Under the pieces are notes generated by a model that had not been told where the DNA came from, did no database searches, and was given only the letters and a program-made list of their open reading frames with translations. From Theristus sp. LFF4_11 (Eukaryota; Nematoda; Chromadorea; Monhysterida; Xyalidae), in assembly GCA_030248135.1 (NCBI GenBank), contig JASANC010003645.1, forward strand, positions 1 through 64,000: 64,000 nt of DNA, written 5' to 3'. Shown here one piece after another: positions 12,801 to 25,714 of this stretch. Both the position numbers and the translations under genes were made by a program. How positions within the stretch are numbered: the first letter of the stretch is position 1; the number at the start of each line of letters is the position of its first letter.

Positions 12801-13538
12801 TGCTTTTGGTTGGTTGAACGGAAGGGGTGGGTTAAAATAATAATTTCAACAAAAAATATCAAAAAGGAGTGAAATGGTGTTTGGTTTATTTTGTGAGAGG
12901 GGGGGGGCCGCTTCTTTGCGGTTGTTATTTATTTTTTTATAATCGCTACTTTGCCAGGGGGGGGTGTTTAAATTTACAGCACTGAAATAAATTGTTGGTA
13001 AGAAGAAATGAAGTGTTGAATTGGTAAATAGAAAGAGAACGGGGCCCCTCCCCCCTCTGCTTTTTTTTAAATTTTAATTTTTGTTTTGTGTGTTTTGTGT
13101 TTTTTTTTTTTGCGAAGCCTTAGGTAACCTACAGAAGTCGGTTGCCAATACAAGTGAATTCTGCAATAACAAAACAACGTTGACAACATGACAACATCTG
13201 ACTACAAGTAAATCAAATGAAAACAAATACAAAACAGTTTATTTCAGTGTTCTTTAATGCGGCTGTCAGAAATAGCAGAATTGCGTGAAAGCAACAAACA
13301 CCCTGTAGTGGCAAAGTTGCGGCTGCATCTTATAACGTGCATTGTTTGTGGCAAAGTTGCATGCATGCAGGCACAATTACCAGCAGTTATACCAGTGGCA
13401 AAGATGCGGCCCCTTTTTAGTGGCAAAGTTGACACACAATCAATGAAATGCTTTGTGAAAACGAAAGGTAAAATTTGTGTTAGCAAACTTCCAAACTGCC
13501 AAACGTTAGCAATTCTCACTACTACAGAGTCGCTATCT

Positions 13539-13725
13539 ACGGAATGACCGAATAAATAAGGCAGGTATTCTCCATCAGACAGAATGACACGAACAAATTA
13601 ATTATTAAAAACACACGATTAATTTGAACACAATTGTGTTTCTGAAAGTCTTTTTTCTTTCATTCAGATTTCGCGCGCTCCTTGTATCCTGAAAAAAGAT
13701 ACCATGTTTACTCGGCCATTCCGTG
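13539..13725 (+). mobile_element. MITE, TATGGCCGA family, copy 2 (internally deleted)
   Basis: The start ACGGAATGACCGAATAAATA and the end CTCGGCCATTCCGT match the family. The interior is shortened to about 187 bp but keeps TTTCGCGCGCTCCTTG and CTGAAAAAAG in the same order as other copies. Confidence 0.8.
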
Positions 13726-14017
13726 CAAACTTTTATGTACAGCAAATTTGGGTTTCTCGCGCGGGTCTTCTACGTTTAAAACAAAAAAGTGCTACTCGTA
13801 GTTTGTTTTTCAGATACAAAATGAAAACAAAACAAAAAACAACTGAGAGACAGAGCAGGCAAGACAGAGTGACGAGACGGGCATTGAAAACCACAATTGG
13901 TTTTTGGAAAATCAGTTTTTTTACAACATAAAAACAATCAGAGCTCGTTGATTTCAATATGGCATAATAAATAAAACAATGCACGTTGAATGCGTGCAAG
14001 TCTGCCGCAGTGCACGG

Positions 14018-15330
14018 CTATCTCGCTTCGTCCCATCCGTTGTCTTTGATCATGTGCGCCAGCTCAATGATGAACTTGCCTTCTTTGTATTTTTGACTCG
14101 ACTCGAATGCTTGCTCCTGGAAATTATTTTAAGAGTTTTAAACTCAGCCGTCTGAAGTTGAACGAAAACCAACATCTGGCTGCTCCAAAACAAAAGTTGA
14201 AGGCATTATGAACTGACGTATTTCCAGCCGAGCGTGGTTTTACATCCTTCGCAGTAGATGTCGGCTACCGCATGAAGACCTGTGAGCAACACCCGCTCTT
14301 CCGCTGGGCCACAGCCAATATTGACACTGAAACCGAAAATTTGAAATATCAGTTCATATTCAGTTCATATCAGTTCATTTCAGGAAAGCTTAAATTTTTT
14401 ATTGCATTCATTTTTTCATAAAGTTTTTCCCTCCGGGATATAACTTAATTTTTCTTCTTTCAAAACTTGGCACCGACTGTCAGCGATTTGTGTTGGCAAG
14501 ACAAATAAACAAGTTTAGGTGTGTCAAAAAACGTTGTGCCATTCGCAAAGCTTTCAGAGTTTCTGTTTACTTGGACAACTTGTGTGCCAGTTTGCACGCG
14601 TTTTACATAACGGCTTAGTGGAGTGCAACGCAAATGTTTTCGAACGAACATTGTTGTTTGCTTGCAAAACATTGCATCAAACGAATAAAAACGAGCCGAA
14701 AATGGCTTCCGTCTTGCAAGCGCGTAACAAGCACGTGGCTTTAACGTTCAACTAACTGTTCAGTACGCACAACGATTGTGAGAAACAACACTTACACTGA
14801 ATTGAAAAGGTACGCCTTGCCTTGGCTGCCCTGGAACGACTGAAAATGAAATAAGACAATAAAAATGAGCATCCTGGAAAATTGCAAATTGAATTGAAAA
14901 CAATTGAATATTGCAAATTGCAATCTTTATCTTCAGTGCTGTCTGAAAGACAGTGCACTCGATTCATAACACAATAATGTTACACAGTAAAGGCGCATTC
15001 ATGAAGCAGTGTTTAGTGACAACACAGCTACGCGTCACTAAATACTGGTTCATGAATGCCGCTTAACAAAGAAACACGCTGGCTGACACGCGTACATTGT
15101 ACTGCTGCGATATCGTTTGTGTTTATATTTGTGCCCGTGCAATCGAGCTACATGTATCACAGCTATCAGTGTGGTGCTTTATCACACAAAGGTCAACAAT
15201 TTGAAAACAAAGCAGCGGAAGTACGACGCACTTTTGAGATTAGCTCCTCGTGATCGGCGAGATGCGCCCGACAGTGGACGCAGCTGTAAGTTCGTCCGCC
15301 GGGCGGCAAGTATGCTTGAAACGTCTTCAT
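14018..15330 (-). CDS. YPEL: Yippee-like zinc-binding protein (YPEL1-4 type)
   Basis: Four minus-strand exons, 15330-15232, 14839-14796, 14326-14218 and 14116-14018, join in consistent phases (0, 2, 0) to give 116 residues. The full Yippee signature is present: CVHC in exon 1 and CEGC in exon 3, exactly 52 residues apart (C-X2-C-X52-C-X2-C). Family blocks [34 protein letters not shown] and [20 protein letters not shown] are nearly identical to vertebrate YPEL1-4. The Cys pairs bind zinc. Family members are found at the centrosome, nucleolus and spindle and in ubiquitin-ligase-associated complexes; the exact role here is unknown. The start at 15330 gives [10 protein letters not shown], slightly shorter than vertebrate forms. 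The region just upstream is unusually GC-rich and may be the promoter. Confidence 0.95.
14991..15064. mobile_element. short hairpin element, copy A
   Basis: The sequence runs from GCATTCATGAAGCAGTGTTT to its near-perfect reverse complement AAATACTGGTTCATGAATGC. Most of the 74 bp can fold back on itself around GACAACACAGCTACGCGTC. A second copy is at 45321-45409. This copy lies in intron 1 of the Yippee gene. Confidence 0.75.
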
Positions 15331-15407
15331 GGTGTCTCCAGCTGACTTTCAGCGAATAGACGGCCGGGAAGCACCCGATTCTGCAGTTCTCCAACGATTA
15401 CAGTATT

Positions 15408-15575
15408 ATGCTCGGACGCGTGTTCGGTCTACTCAGCACTGCGATCGTGCGTTGCTGCGTCTCGCTCGCTGCCGCGCTCGCCTTGTACTCGATCCGGATT
15501 CTTCAGTCCCGCTTCGAGGCGCGAACAAAATTCAATAAGCAAACGAATTTATCAGCCAATAAGCCAACCAAATAA
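15408..15575 (+). CDS. possible small ORF (55 codons) divergent from the Yippee gene
   Basis: An ATG-to-TAA frame starting MLGRVFGLLSTAIVRCC, with a hydrophobic stretch and then a basic tail. It is in a locally GC-rich block immediately upstream of the minus-strand Yippee start, so the base composition may come from a shared promoter rather than coding. There is no homology that I recognise and no splice evidence. Confidence 0.2.
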   Translation: MLGRVFGLLSTAIVRCCVSLAAALALYSIRILQSRFEARTKFNKQTNLSANKPTK

Positions 15576-16718
15576 ACGCTGTCTCGAAATCGGATTCGAC
15601 AAATTGATCAATTGAGAATATCGAAATTCGACGTTTTCCCACTCTTCACGCTGTGTTGCTTTACGCCGCGTGTTTTTTCCGCGCCACTAACCGCTGTTTT
15701 TCCATGGTCGTGCGGATCCCCAGCGACTTGCACTTGCAACCAGGGGACCAGCTGTCACTGATAATGAGCGCCAAACTCGGGGAACTCACGATTTTCTTAC
15801 CTGCAAATTAGAACACATTCAAAATTCACGCTCAAAACTGAACGGAATTGAAAAACTGAACGATGTAAAACAACATGAAGTACAACAAACGATGTAAAGC
15901 TAGCTGTACGCTAGATAACAAAAAAGGTACAAATAGGCCGCGGTAATTTGATGAACTCAGAACTGTCAACTTGAATCTGAGCGAAAAAGAGAACGAAACA
16001 CAGTCCACAACGTGGGTGGCATTATTGACAGAGTGACAGAAAAGGTCGATCACATGAAAGAGCTCACAAGCCCCAGTGCGTACAGTCGTCAAGGTGCTTT
16101 CTGACTCACATTTAACCGTGATGACGTCGGCTGCTCAAAACCGGCATCGACCAGGAAAACATGAGTGAGTTGTGTATTGTGGACACCGTCTGTGATGAAC
16201 ATGATCAGTGAACACGCACACTGCTGTACGGAAATAAACAAAGCTGCCGGAACTGCCACAGCAAAACAGATCAGACTCACATACCGTTTTCTGTCCGATG
16301 GAAAGAAGCGAATCGAAAGGAAAACAAGATGAAAACGAGGGTAACGTGTTAGCAAAAAAGAAATTGTAATGCTATTTTTGTCGGCGGGCAATTCAAATGA
16401 CTTTATGTTGAATCAGGCCAGTTTCAACATAAAAATAGAAGATAACGTTTCCGGGAATTCATTCAGTTGTGAAACGAAATCATGCTTCCCAGAATGCAAT
16501 AAAAAATCATCCAAATTATGATAAAAATTGATGACGAAACCAGCTGTGATGACTAAATCAACCGAAAACCGGGCAAACACTGCAATTCAACATGGACCAG
16601 AATTGTTCGGGTAAGAAATGCAAAATGAAAAAAACATACATTCTGTTCAGTAATGGTGCTAATTTGAAGCCCGCATGAAACTAGAGTTCCTAGGCAACCG
16701 ATCGCAACACTAAATACA

Positions 16719-16919
16719 GGGTGTTCGCAGAATAACACACAAGTGAATGAATCTCCAGTGGTTTTAAAAGACACCGAATGAAAGCGCTTAAAAGCCACTT
16801 TTATAGGATTCCAGACCAATCAATTTTCGCCAAGAACTATCGTTACATATCAAAACCGCAATTTACTTAGCTCGGAACACATAAAACAAGATTGATATCG
16901 CGAGTTTATACCACCCTGA
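16719..16919. mobile_element. possible CAGGGTG-type element, weak
   Basis: TACAGGGTGTTCGCAGAATA at the left and ATACCACCCTG at the right give only about 7-8 bp of inverted repeat, about 200 bp apart. It resembles the CAGGGTG ends of elements at 9680 and 44739 but lacks a clear long inverted repeat. Confidence 0.35.
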
Positions 16920-18900
16920 ACAACAGTAATGTCATATCTGAATCGATGAAGAAACTGAAAAAAGTAGAGCCGCAGAAAAATTAATGACGCTGTTGAACGT
17001 CAGACTCTCTGTCACTTATTCTGCGCTCGTTTTCTGCGCGTCCAAAAAATGACTGAGCAACCAACCAAGACGAAGAAGCAAATCGCATGGTTTTTAAGTT
17101 TTTTCCTGTGAAGCAAAAAAAATTGACTCCGGAAACCGTCCCGAACATGAGAGACAATGTATAAAAAAAGTGATTTCTCTCAGTCAAGCGAAAAAGCGTG
17201 CGGGTTTCTTTAGGGCGCGGAAGAGAAGAAATGAGGCCGAAAAAAGTCGGAGAGTCGAGTTCAGGAGCAACCAGGGTTTGGTAACAGTTAGTTCGCGGCA
17301 ATTTATTCTAGTAACCAGTGAAAAAAACAGCAAACCCCGCGGCCGATTGATGATGGAACGCAGACACGCATCACTGATACCTAATGTTCGTAAACCTCGA
17401 CTTTCTGAGTTTTTGTGCGCCTTCATCTTCTTCGATAGTCTGAAATTACCCTTGAACATGCAAACTTGCCGACAGACATGGGCCGGGCGAAATGAGAAGC
17501 GGTGTGCGAGATTGTGGGTGCTTGATTTGTTGCAGTAAGCTCATTTGCTGGAAATACAAACGCAACGACTCTCAAAATGGACGTAACTCCGTTTTAGACC
17601 TTATTATTACCACACCGGCATTTCGTTCCCACAAAAGCTCAAGAAATCATAACTGACAAAAACTGCTTGCCAAGATACACTTTTGCTGAGAGTACCGGCC
17701 ACGTGCGCACAAATGTTTTCGAGAAATGTATAAGCGCCATTCCACTGGAACCACTGGAACAGCAGAGTGAAAAGCGGCAATTCCAGTTCAGTGCGTTTTG
17801 CGCGCTCTCTTTCTCTCTCTCGTTTTTGCTTTTTTGCATTTCTCCATTCTGCAAAGTTCAGCACCCGCGAACGTGAAGTAGCACAAGCCTAAAATCTCCT
17901 TTGGGAGCATGTCTGTCGCACAGCTGATTGCTCTCACTGCGCTAACTGAGCTTTTTTTGCTGAACATATATGTTTCTTGGAGGCTTTTTGTTCGACTTTT
18001 GACTTTGATACGAAGCGTTTTAGGCCAGCTGTCTAATGGAATAGCTTCTTATTGTGATGTTTGGAAAGAAAAAATACAAAAACAAATCGGCAGAATGTTT
18101 TGTGCACGCATAAGGCTCCGGCGTTTCATCAATTGAACAGAGCGCGACACCAACATCATTGATTGACATTGATATTTTTTCCAGTTTTGCTAGTACCAAC
18201 GCATTTTTACCGAAAAGCAAAGTTATTATCAATTTTTTTAAGTTCTGGGACTCAGTGGATTTGCAAACGCGAAAGGAAACCAGTTTCAATCTTTATGTGG
18301 CAATTCAAAATCGCTTAGTGACTAGGTAGTACTTAGTGGACTCCGGTAAATTTGCCAGTTTTGAATTCCCGCACCATGCATGAAACTATTTACCTATCTA
18401 TGCGCGCTTTGAGTCTCCAGAGGTTATACCCCTGCTCTGGACTACAGCACGAAACGCTGTGTGAAAACAATAAAAAATTTTTTTGCAATTGCACTGCATC
18501 AGTTTACGTTCATATCAGCTGTAGACAACACATCACCCACGCCACCACATGGCTTTACGGAACGGATATAAAAGTCAAAATTTCATTTTCCTCCTCAATT
18601 CAATAACAGATGCACCGGTTTGATAACGGCTGTTGTAAGCCTCCCTGAAATATCGAGCTGCGACAAGCCAAGCCGAAAGAAGATTACCGAAATAAATTGT
18701 TTTCAAGCGTTCGAATTCTTGTTTTTTTTTAAATTCCCTACTCGTTTTCCGCAAGGGAAAACGGATGGAACAGAAAAATGCACATTTAGGTATTAGACGC
18801 AAAGGACTGAGATAACGGCAAACACATGCTTTCGAAAACTTTCAGAAAAATAAAGAATCTGAAAAAAGATTGAAGTGAAAAAACCGCAAAAATTCAATTA

Positions 18901-19163
18901 CCGTAAAGTCTTGCATATAAGGTTCCTCCCACTTATAAGACCCCCACCCAAAAGTGGGCGGAGTGTCACACGGCGGGAAACCAAAAAATACAAAATTTTG
19001 ACTTGGTCGAAATCCCAACCCGCTTATAAGGGCCGGACTTCCTAATCTTTGCTTTATAAGACCTCCTCCCACTTATAAGGTCGTCACACAAAATTCCATT
19101 TTTTTTCAGAAATTTTTGATTTTCAAATTTATATAAGGAGACCTTATATGCAAGACTTTACGG
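18901..19163. mobile_element. 263-bp MITE with 23-bp perfect terminal inverted repeats
   Basis: It starts CCGTAAAGTCTTGCATATAA and ends with the exact reverse complement, continuing to 23 matching bases, with TA on each side (18899-18900 and 19164-19165). The interior repeats the phrase CTTATAAG(A/G) several times (near 18930, 19023, 19050 and 19074), suggesting internal duplication. No coding capacity. Likely a Tc1/mariner-type non-autonomous element. Confidence 0.92.
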
Positions 19164-22100
19164 TACATTCTGTTGCTTGAAATTGTCCCATGAAACATAC
19201 GGCAGCAGGAAACGGCTGCACAGACGCGTATTTTTAACTTACAGAAATTGTTAACAATAATAAACGTATGAACATAAAAAACCACACGATTGACAATATT
19301 TTCTGGCGCTAACAACAGAAAACTGTCTGAAGAACCATTCGAGCCTAGCACGAACATGTTTGCTTACACCACCACACATACATTGTATGTACGACTGGCG
19401 AAAAGGTACAGAAGCGAAATAGCAGTGGGCCTATGTAGCATTGATTAAGCTGTGTGTAAGCTTACATACTATTTAGAAGCATTTTCAGAAGCAAAATAAT
19501 ACACACGGACCCTAGATGCATTCTGATTTCATATCAGCCGTTTCAAACAGAACAGACAGAATGACGAACTGTGGAACACGCATTTTTGCGCGTTTGTGTT
19601 TAAATCAAATAACAGACGCTGGATGAAAATTCAAAGTGGTTTGAAGCATCATAGGCTTTGATTCAATGTATATTGTTGCTTGATTTAGGTCTGGGCAGCG
19701 AGCTAAAAATAAAAGCAATCGGCTGATTGGCTGCTATTGAATTGGGCTCACAGATTTATTGGGTCTTAGGTCCTCTGCATACCAAGCCGATGCGGTCGAT
19801 CAGCGCACCAGATTCAAAATTTTGAATGCATGAACTGCAATTGTCTACAGTTTTACTGTAGCGCTTTTTGTAATCTTAAAAATTGATAACATTGCTCACA
19901 TGGAACAGAAAAGTCAAAAAATTGCTTTCGTTCCATATTGACATTTCTTGCAAAAAGTAATTTGAGAGCGGAACACTAAACAAAATAACCCAGCAATTAT
20001 TCCAAAGAGGTTTTCAGCGGGCAGCAGCGGCATGAATCCTGTACATATGTTGTTAAAAATTGCGAGGAAAATATTTTAGTTAAAATGGCAGAAGGCCGGA
20101 TAGAAATGTAAAGATGCGCTGCTTTGTTATTTGCAGTGCAAAAACAAATAAATACCCACATGATTCCGTTCTATTTTACGTTTCAAACTGTGATGGTGAG
20201 CATTGAAAATGAAAAGATAAAAAAACTAATTCAAAACAGCCGTTCGGTGTGTAACCGCTGTGCTGTGAAATGTGGAAATGTGGGATGAGGATACAAATTA
20301 CCGCGGATATACAATGTAATCAACAATACCAATTTCAAACATGCGATGTTGCCGAATTTTTTGTCCGCAACAAAATAAAAAATGATCTGAGAAAAAACGC
20401 GAATCTCCAGCTATAACAACATTTCCAGCTGCCCATATCCGCCATATAGGCGTCCTTCTCGAGACGAGACGAAAGGGAAAAATGATGAGAAAACGGCGAA
20501 AAGATGCATTTTTTCGCACGTATGTGTTTCGTTCGATTTCTGTCCACAAGAAAGCGGCAGAAAGAGAAAGACACTGAATAAACTTAGACGACACAAAACA
20601 CAGAGACAGCGGCTATAGGCATCTCCACAAGTCTCATCGACGGGCAAAACTGATGTAGCTATAGCAGCAAAAACAGCCGCATATTGAATGCTGATGGTGC
20701 ACACGTTCGCGGTACTAAACCGGCTCACAACACCACTTTTGACTCCGCCCAGGAAATGTGCCTAAACTAAGCCGCAGAGGTTGCATTGTACCACATAACC
20801 TTCATCCAAAATTTAAGCGTTTTTTTCTTTTCGCCAATTGGAACCATATTGGTATCACACTACTACCAATTTTTGTCAAAACCAATAATCAACAACTCGA
20901 GTTCATGAGCAGCGCACTCTTTCAACTTTATTGTATTCAAGGCTTAGCTTAGCGTAATTTCGGGGCGGAGCCTGTTATAACGACAAGGTCAACCGTCTCA
21001 GCACTCGCAAGCACCAAACATAACTCGGAATATATCAACTGTGCGTGACGCAAAATAACCCGCGAATACAAACAGTACTGGAGCGCTCAATAAGAACGTA
21101 CGACAGCACATGTGGTGCCTGTGCGTTCGCAAAGCTGAAGATACAGCCGCTAAAAATGGAGTGCTTGTGTTCTTCAGGATCGTTTCTTGAGCCCTTATAC
21201 ACGTACAATTTCTGCGTCTAACAGGCCGATGAAATTTTGAAAGTGTGATTTTTGTATGCATCGATGGATTCTGTTCGTCAAAAAACGCCGCGGCTGACGC
21301 ACATGGTTTGGTAAAAAAGATAACGCTCGCTTTATCGGCAAGAAAACTATTATGTGTTCGTTTTTAATCACATTGTTCTGAAAATTTTCAAATTTCTTGG
21401 AGCAAATTTGACACCAGTAAATCAATCGGCATTCCTCCAATCCAAAACAAAATAACCAAGCCCTGGCGGTTCCAAAGCCTGTCCCGAAGCAACGAACCCG
21501 AAGCGGGCAAATGCCTCTGCATCCGTCTTTTTACCATGTTCCTTTTCAGACAGGTTTAGGGTCACGATTTGGGACAGACATTGAGACATTTTTTTCAGCG
21601 TGCAACGCAGAACTGCGCTTTATGTGTGTGAGAAAACACCATGGTAACCCGATATACGCGCAAAAGCAACCGAAAAATACGGGGGTGTAAAAGAAAACAC
21701 AAATAAAGCCGGGGTAAAATGACGTAATGAATGAACACATGGGTATTATTAGCTGTTTCATCGTGGATAGTGAACCACGATTAGCTGAGCCAGCGATTTA
21801 GCAAGCACACGTGACTCTGAAAATAAAGGAGCTTAGTGATTTGCAGACTCGTTCATTGAACACAATGATTTCCAATTATTTTTGTTTAACCCACAGTTTT
21901 GCGCTAATTTTGCATAGTGCGGAGAAATTTGAAGCAAACAATGCAAAATACGGCAAGGAAAACCGCATTTGGTTCCAGTGTTCCTTTCATTTTTACTCAT
22001 CTTTAAGCTTCTTCTTGAAAACAGCTGAGAATTTTTCATCTCTCGAAAAACAAGACAAAAATCTTTCTAAAGCCGCAGTATATATCAGTGGAGAAGGAGG

Positions 22101-25100
22101 CAAGAAAATGACTGATGAATGTTCTTGGAGGTTGTGGAAAACTATGAACTGTATTATTGAGTGGTGTTTTTGTTTCAATTTATTTTGGTGAAAAAAAATG
22201 ATGAATAACGCTGCCCGACTGGGGACTTGCGAAAAAACGCTGTCAAAACTGTCTTCCCATTGTCAAGGTGTGGCAGCGTGAAAATTTTACGATCGCACAC
22301 AACCGAACGATAAAACTTGCTGTTTTGCGTCATTATAGAGCGCTGTGTTGTTTTGTAGTGCTTTTTCTGGTCAACTTGTTTTGAGGCGCGAGTTTTGGCT
22401 TGTGGAAATGAGAAGATCTTTTGAATTTTTTCCAATATGTGAATAGCACAAAAGATTACTGAGATAAAGCAATAAAAGCAATCGATTTTTTAGCTTGATT
22501 TAGTAAAATAACCCTTTATCAAGCTGGAAGCGAAAATAAAACGTGACTTGTTTTTTAGCGCGTGGTATATCACGTTATCAGTCATGTTCTTTTTTCACAA
22601 AACATAACCGGAAAAAGAACAATGCCACGACAATAAATATGCTTTATCATATGTCTAAAAACAAACTTAATGGAAAAACAGAACGAGAAGAATATAATAC
22701 AAAGAACAAAAAACTGTATTCTAACAACCGACAAGAGCACGAAATGTGAGATCCCGGGATAATAAAAACGCCCACAAAATGCAAATAGCGCACAAGAAAA
22801 AACACAAACAGAAATGCACACCGCCCAGAATACAGCACAACTTAGCCAAGCAAAACGCGAGAAAATGATCTACATTTTTAACGAAGAAGCAAAAGAAGGA
22901 ATGAAAAAACAGCGAAAAAAATTTGCTGAAAGAAAACTCCCAAAAAATTGAACGTATACGGGAGAATAAAAGAAGAACCGGGCGAAAATAAGGGTTCTGA
23001 AAAAAGACCTGACACACTGAAAAACAAGCCTGCGCAGGCGAACGGCAAAACACAGATGAAGAGCGAAGATGAAAAGAAGTAGCTGATACAATGTGAGTGT
23101 TATGGCTTTGCGTATGTGATGCTGGAAAGAAAACAGCTACATTGTACATGTATTGAAGTGAAGCGGCGTTTTTACCGCAAAACCACATCTCCCACTACAG
23201 ATAAACAATGTGCATTATTGCTGCAGAACGAACCATTGAGGTAGCGTTTTTTTGCAACCTCCTGTGGCTGGATAAAGTTTGGGATGCAAGTTTACAAATT
23301 ATTTAAAAAAGTTGTGAACGAAAATCAGTTTCATTCAAAACGCACAGCAAAAAAGCAGCTGATCCAAAAACTTTCAGCATTGTAATTGAGCCACATGGGG
23401 CCTTTGTCCATGCACATTGTATTTGAAGCTTCGAAAACATCATAAAGCAACGTTGGGTGTTAGCTGGATCATGGAGCACGTAAAAAATTGATATAGCGGC
23501 TGGCTGTATGCTGAGCGCAAAACAATTTTAATATTCCGCCTCTTGGACACAATTTGATCGAAAACATGGCAAGAGAGTCAGAGACCGCACGTTTTTGTTG
23601 TCATGTGAAAAATCGCCATGCAATGTTGTTGTCAAATTGTGGTTTATCAGGGCGCATACGACACAATGTATCGAATATATACCAATAGTTTTTCGGCCAC
23701 AAAACAACACACAACTCCATGATATAACATTTTAGCAGAGCAAAAACACAGAGCAGAGAAGAGAACACAGATCGAACAACAGAAAAAAGTGTGTGTGCTG
23801 AGCTGAGCGCCAATAACAAATAGCAAACACACACAACTACGCTCGCACAATGCAGAGAAAAAAAGCCACACTGCACAGGTTTCATCGCGCGTGTGCACGC
23901 GTGCTTTGAGCGTTCGCATCTCTCTCCCGCACACGCACGCACACACACATTTTATACTGCAGTGATATCGATTGCGCGAAGAACATGCGCATTGCCAGCG
24001 AGCGCGTGTCTGTGTACGCTCAATATAATCAGCTGACTCTGTTCGCTGTGTGCTATACCGGCCGACAACAGTGAAGTGTAACTGCTTCTGGCTGAAAGGT
24101 TCTAAATTTCAAGTGTGCTCGTGTTGTAGCAGGACGCGCTTGAATGAGGGCTGTTATAAAGACAACAATGTTGCGCAGTCCCCAACGAACACACAGTTAT
24201 AATAGCGCGTGTGTCACAGATTGTGGGGTTGACTGTGCAACATTACTTTGTTACAACCGAGTGCATGGTATTCAGAGTAGGACTTTAATGCACGGTGGAT
24301 GTCGCGTAGCAGTTATCACGAAATTTGTGTTTTCTTTTTTATGATGAACGGTTCCCATCGAATTTCGGGCTCGGATTTCACTGGAGTCACTTTGAGAAAT
24401 AAAGATTGAAAGTTAAAACAGATATGTGTGTTTGAACGAACTGATTTTTGAGCGAATAATAAAATTGGTCATTCTAACTTATCACCTTATAACCAGCGCA
24501 CAACTTCAGCTATAACGTTTTCCCGTACGAGAACACATAAGAGCTGTGGTGCTACACGATTACAAGCAGCCAGGAGCAACAACACACAGCCAGTGTTTGT
24601 GGTGGCACGGACTGATACGAACTGACGAGCACGCACATAAAATGTATGAAAACGGCTGGTCGGCCACAGTGCGCTTGCTGTGTGTTTCTGTCGTGTCGCG
24701 TGTGTGTGTGTCAGCTAACTGCGGTTAGTCGCGATTCCGCTGTTGATAATGTTGTGTTTTCCACCTTTTATACATTCAACGTGTGTAGCGCTCACCCATG
24801 TTATGGTTTTACGGATGAAAACGTCAAAATTGTTTGTGTGCGTGTTGCATTGTTGACGGGTATTGGAATTGTATGTACGGGTTCGACACTGTTTTTATGA
24901 TCTATCGAATGTTTAATGACATTCCGCATTTTTGGGCACATGACCAGCAAAACACACAGTCAGGTAACCATTTGTGTGTGGCATCATCTGGGCTCGGCTG
25001 GAGTTGTTTTTGAACACAAGCACATTTGAAATACTTGAAAAGCTGAAACCACATGACGCCCATGACTGACCGGATGTTTTTCGGAGAAAGAAAAAAGTTT

Positions 25101-25679
25101 GGCAAGTTTGCTGCGTTCAATTTCTGGCGCCCTGATTGGCTTCGTCAAGTTGTATGCAGCCAATCATTGTGCTTGCCAGCAAAGTCACCAGCTGTAGCGC
25201 ACGTGTTTTGTTTGTTGATGCCAACAACAGTTTTTCATAAACAAAATGCAGAGAAAACGCTTCGAAATTATTGCATGACCATCACACGGGCGGTAAACCG
25301 CGTGGAAACCGAAAAAACATGTTTTTGAGTAATGAACGTGAAATGAATCTTGAACAAAAGCAATTGATAACAATCTTCATGGCTGCGTTCTGTAAGATCA
25401 TGCGAAACTTTTCCAAATAATATAAACGCGCGTGTGAACGGTCACGTTCACGTGAACACCAACAAACGGACCGATTTCTTGGCAAGTGCACACCAGTTGA
25501 TGATAATTACCGGTGTTTTATTCTCAATCATATATCAAAACTGTGTTCATTTGATGTTGCCAAAAACAGTCGCGCGACAATATTTTGAGACTTTTTGTAA
25601 GAGACAATACAAATTTTGGCAACAGACAAATGCAAGGACAAAATGAAGAAAAACACGACGTGACGGCATCACGAAGGTA

Positions 25680-25714
25680 CAGGGTGGCCAAAAATTATGG
25701 ACAACCCACCCTGT
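25680..25714. mobile_element. 35-bp hairpin, remnant of a CAGGGTGG element
   Basis: ACAGGGTGGCCAAAAATTAT followed by GGACAACCCACCCTGT gives complementary ends of about 9 bp around a short core. It looks like two transposon ends left after an internal deletion. Confidence 0.5.

Larger units (their letters stand above)
8904..14017. other. intergenic, mostly non-coding with small inverted-repeat elements
   Basis: About 5 kb between the bHLH and Yippee genes. It contains a TA-flanked 158-bp element (9680-9837) and a MITE copy (13539-13725), plus G-runs near 12898-12962. The open frames here are short, AT-biased and lack recognisable domains or phase-consistent splicing. I see no gene. Confidence 0.5.

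Noticed and set aside
22500..24000. Several 70-155-codon frames on the minus strand near 22.6-24 kb
   Set aside because: They are Phe/Cys/Ser-rich shadows of A- and CA-rich sequence, overlapping each other in several frames, without domains.
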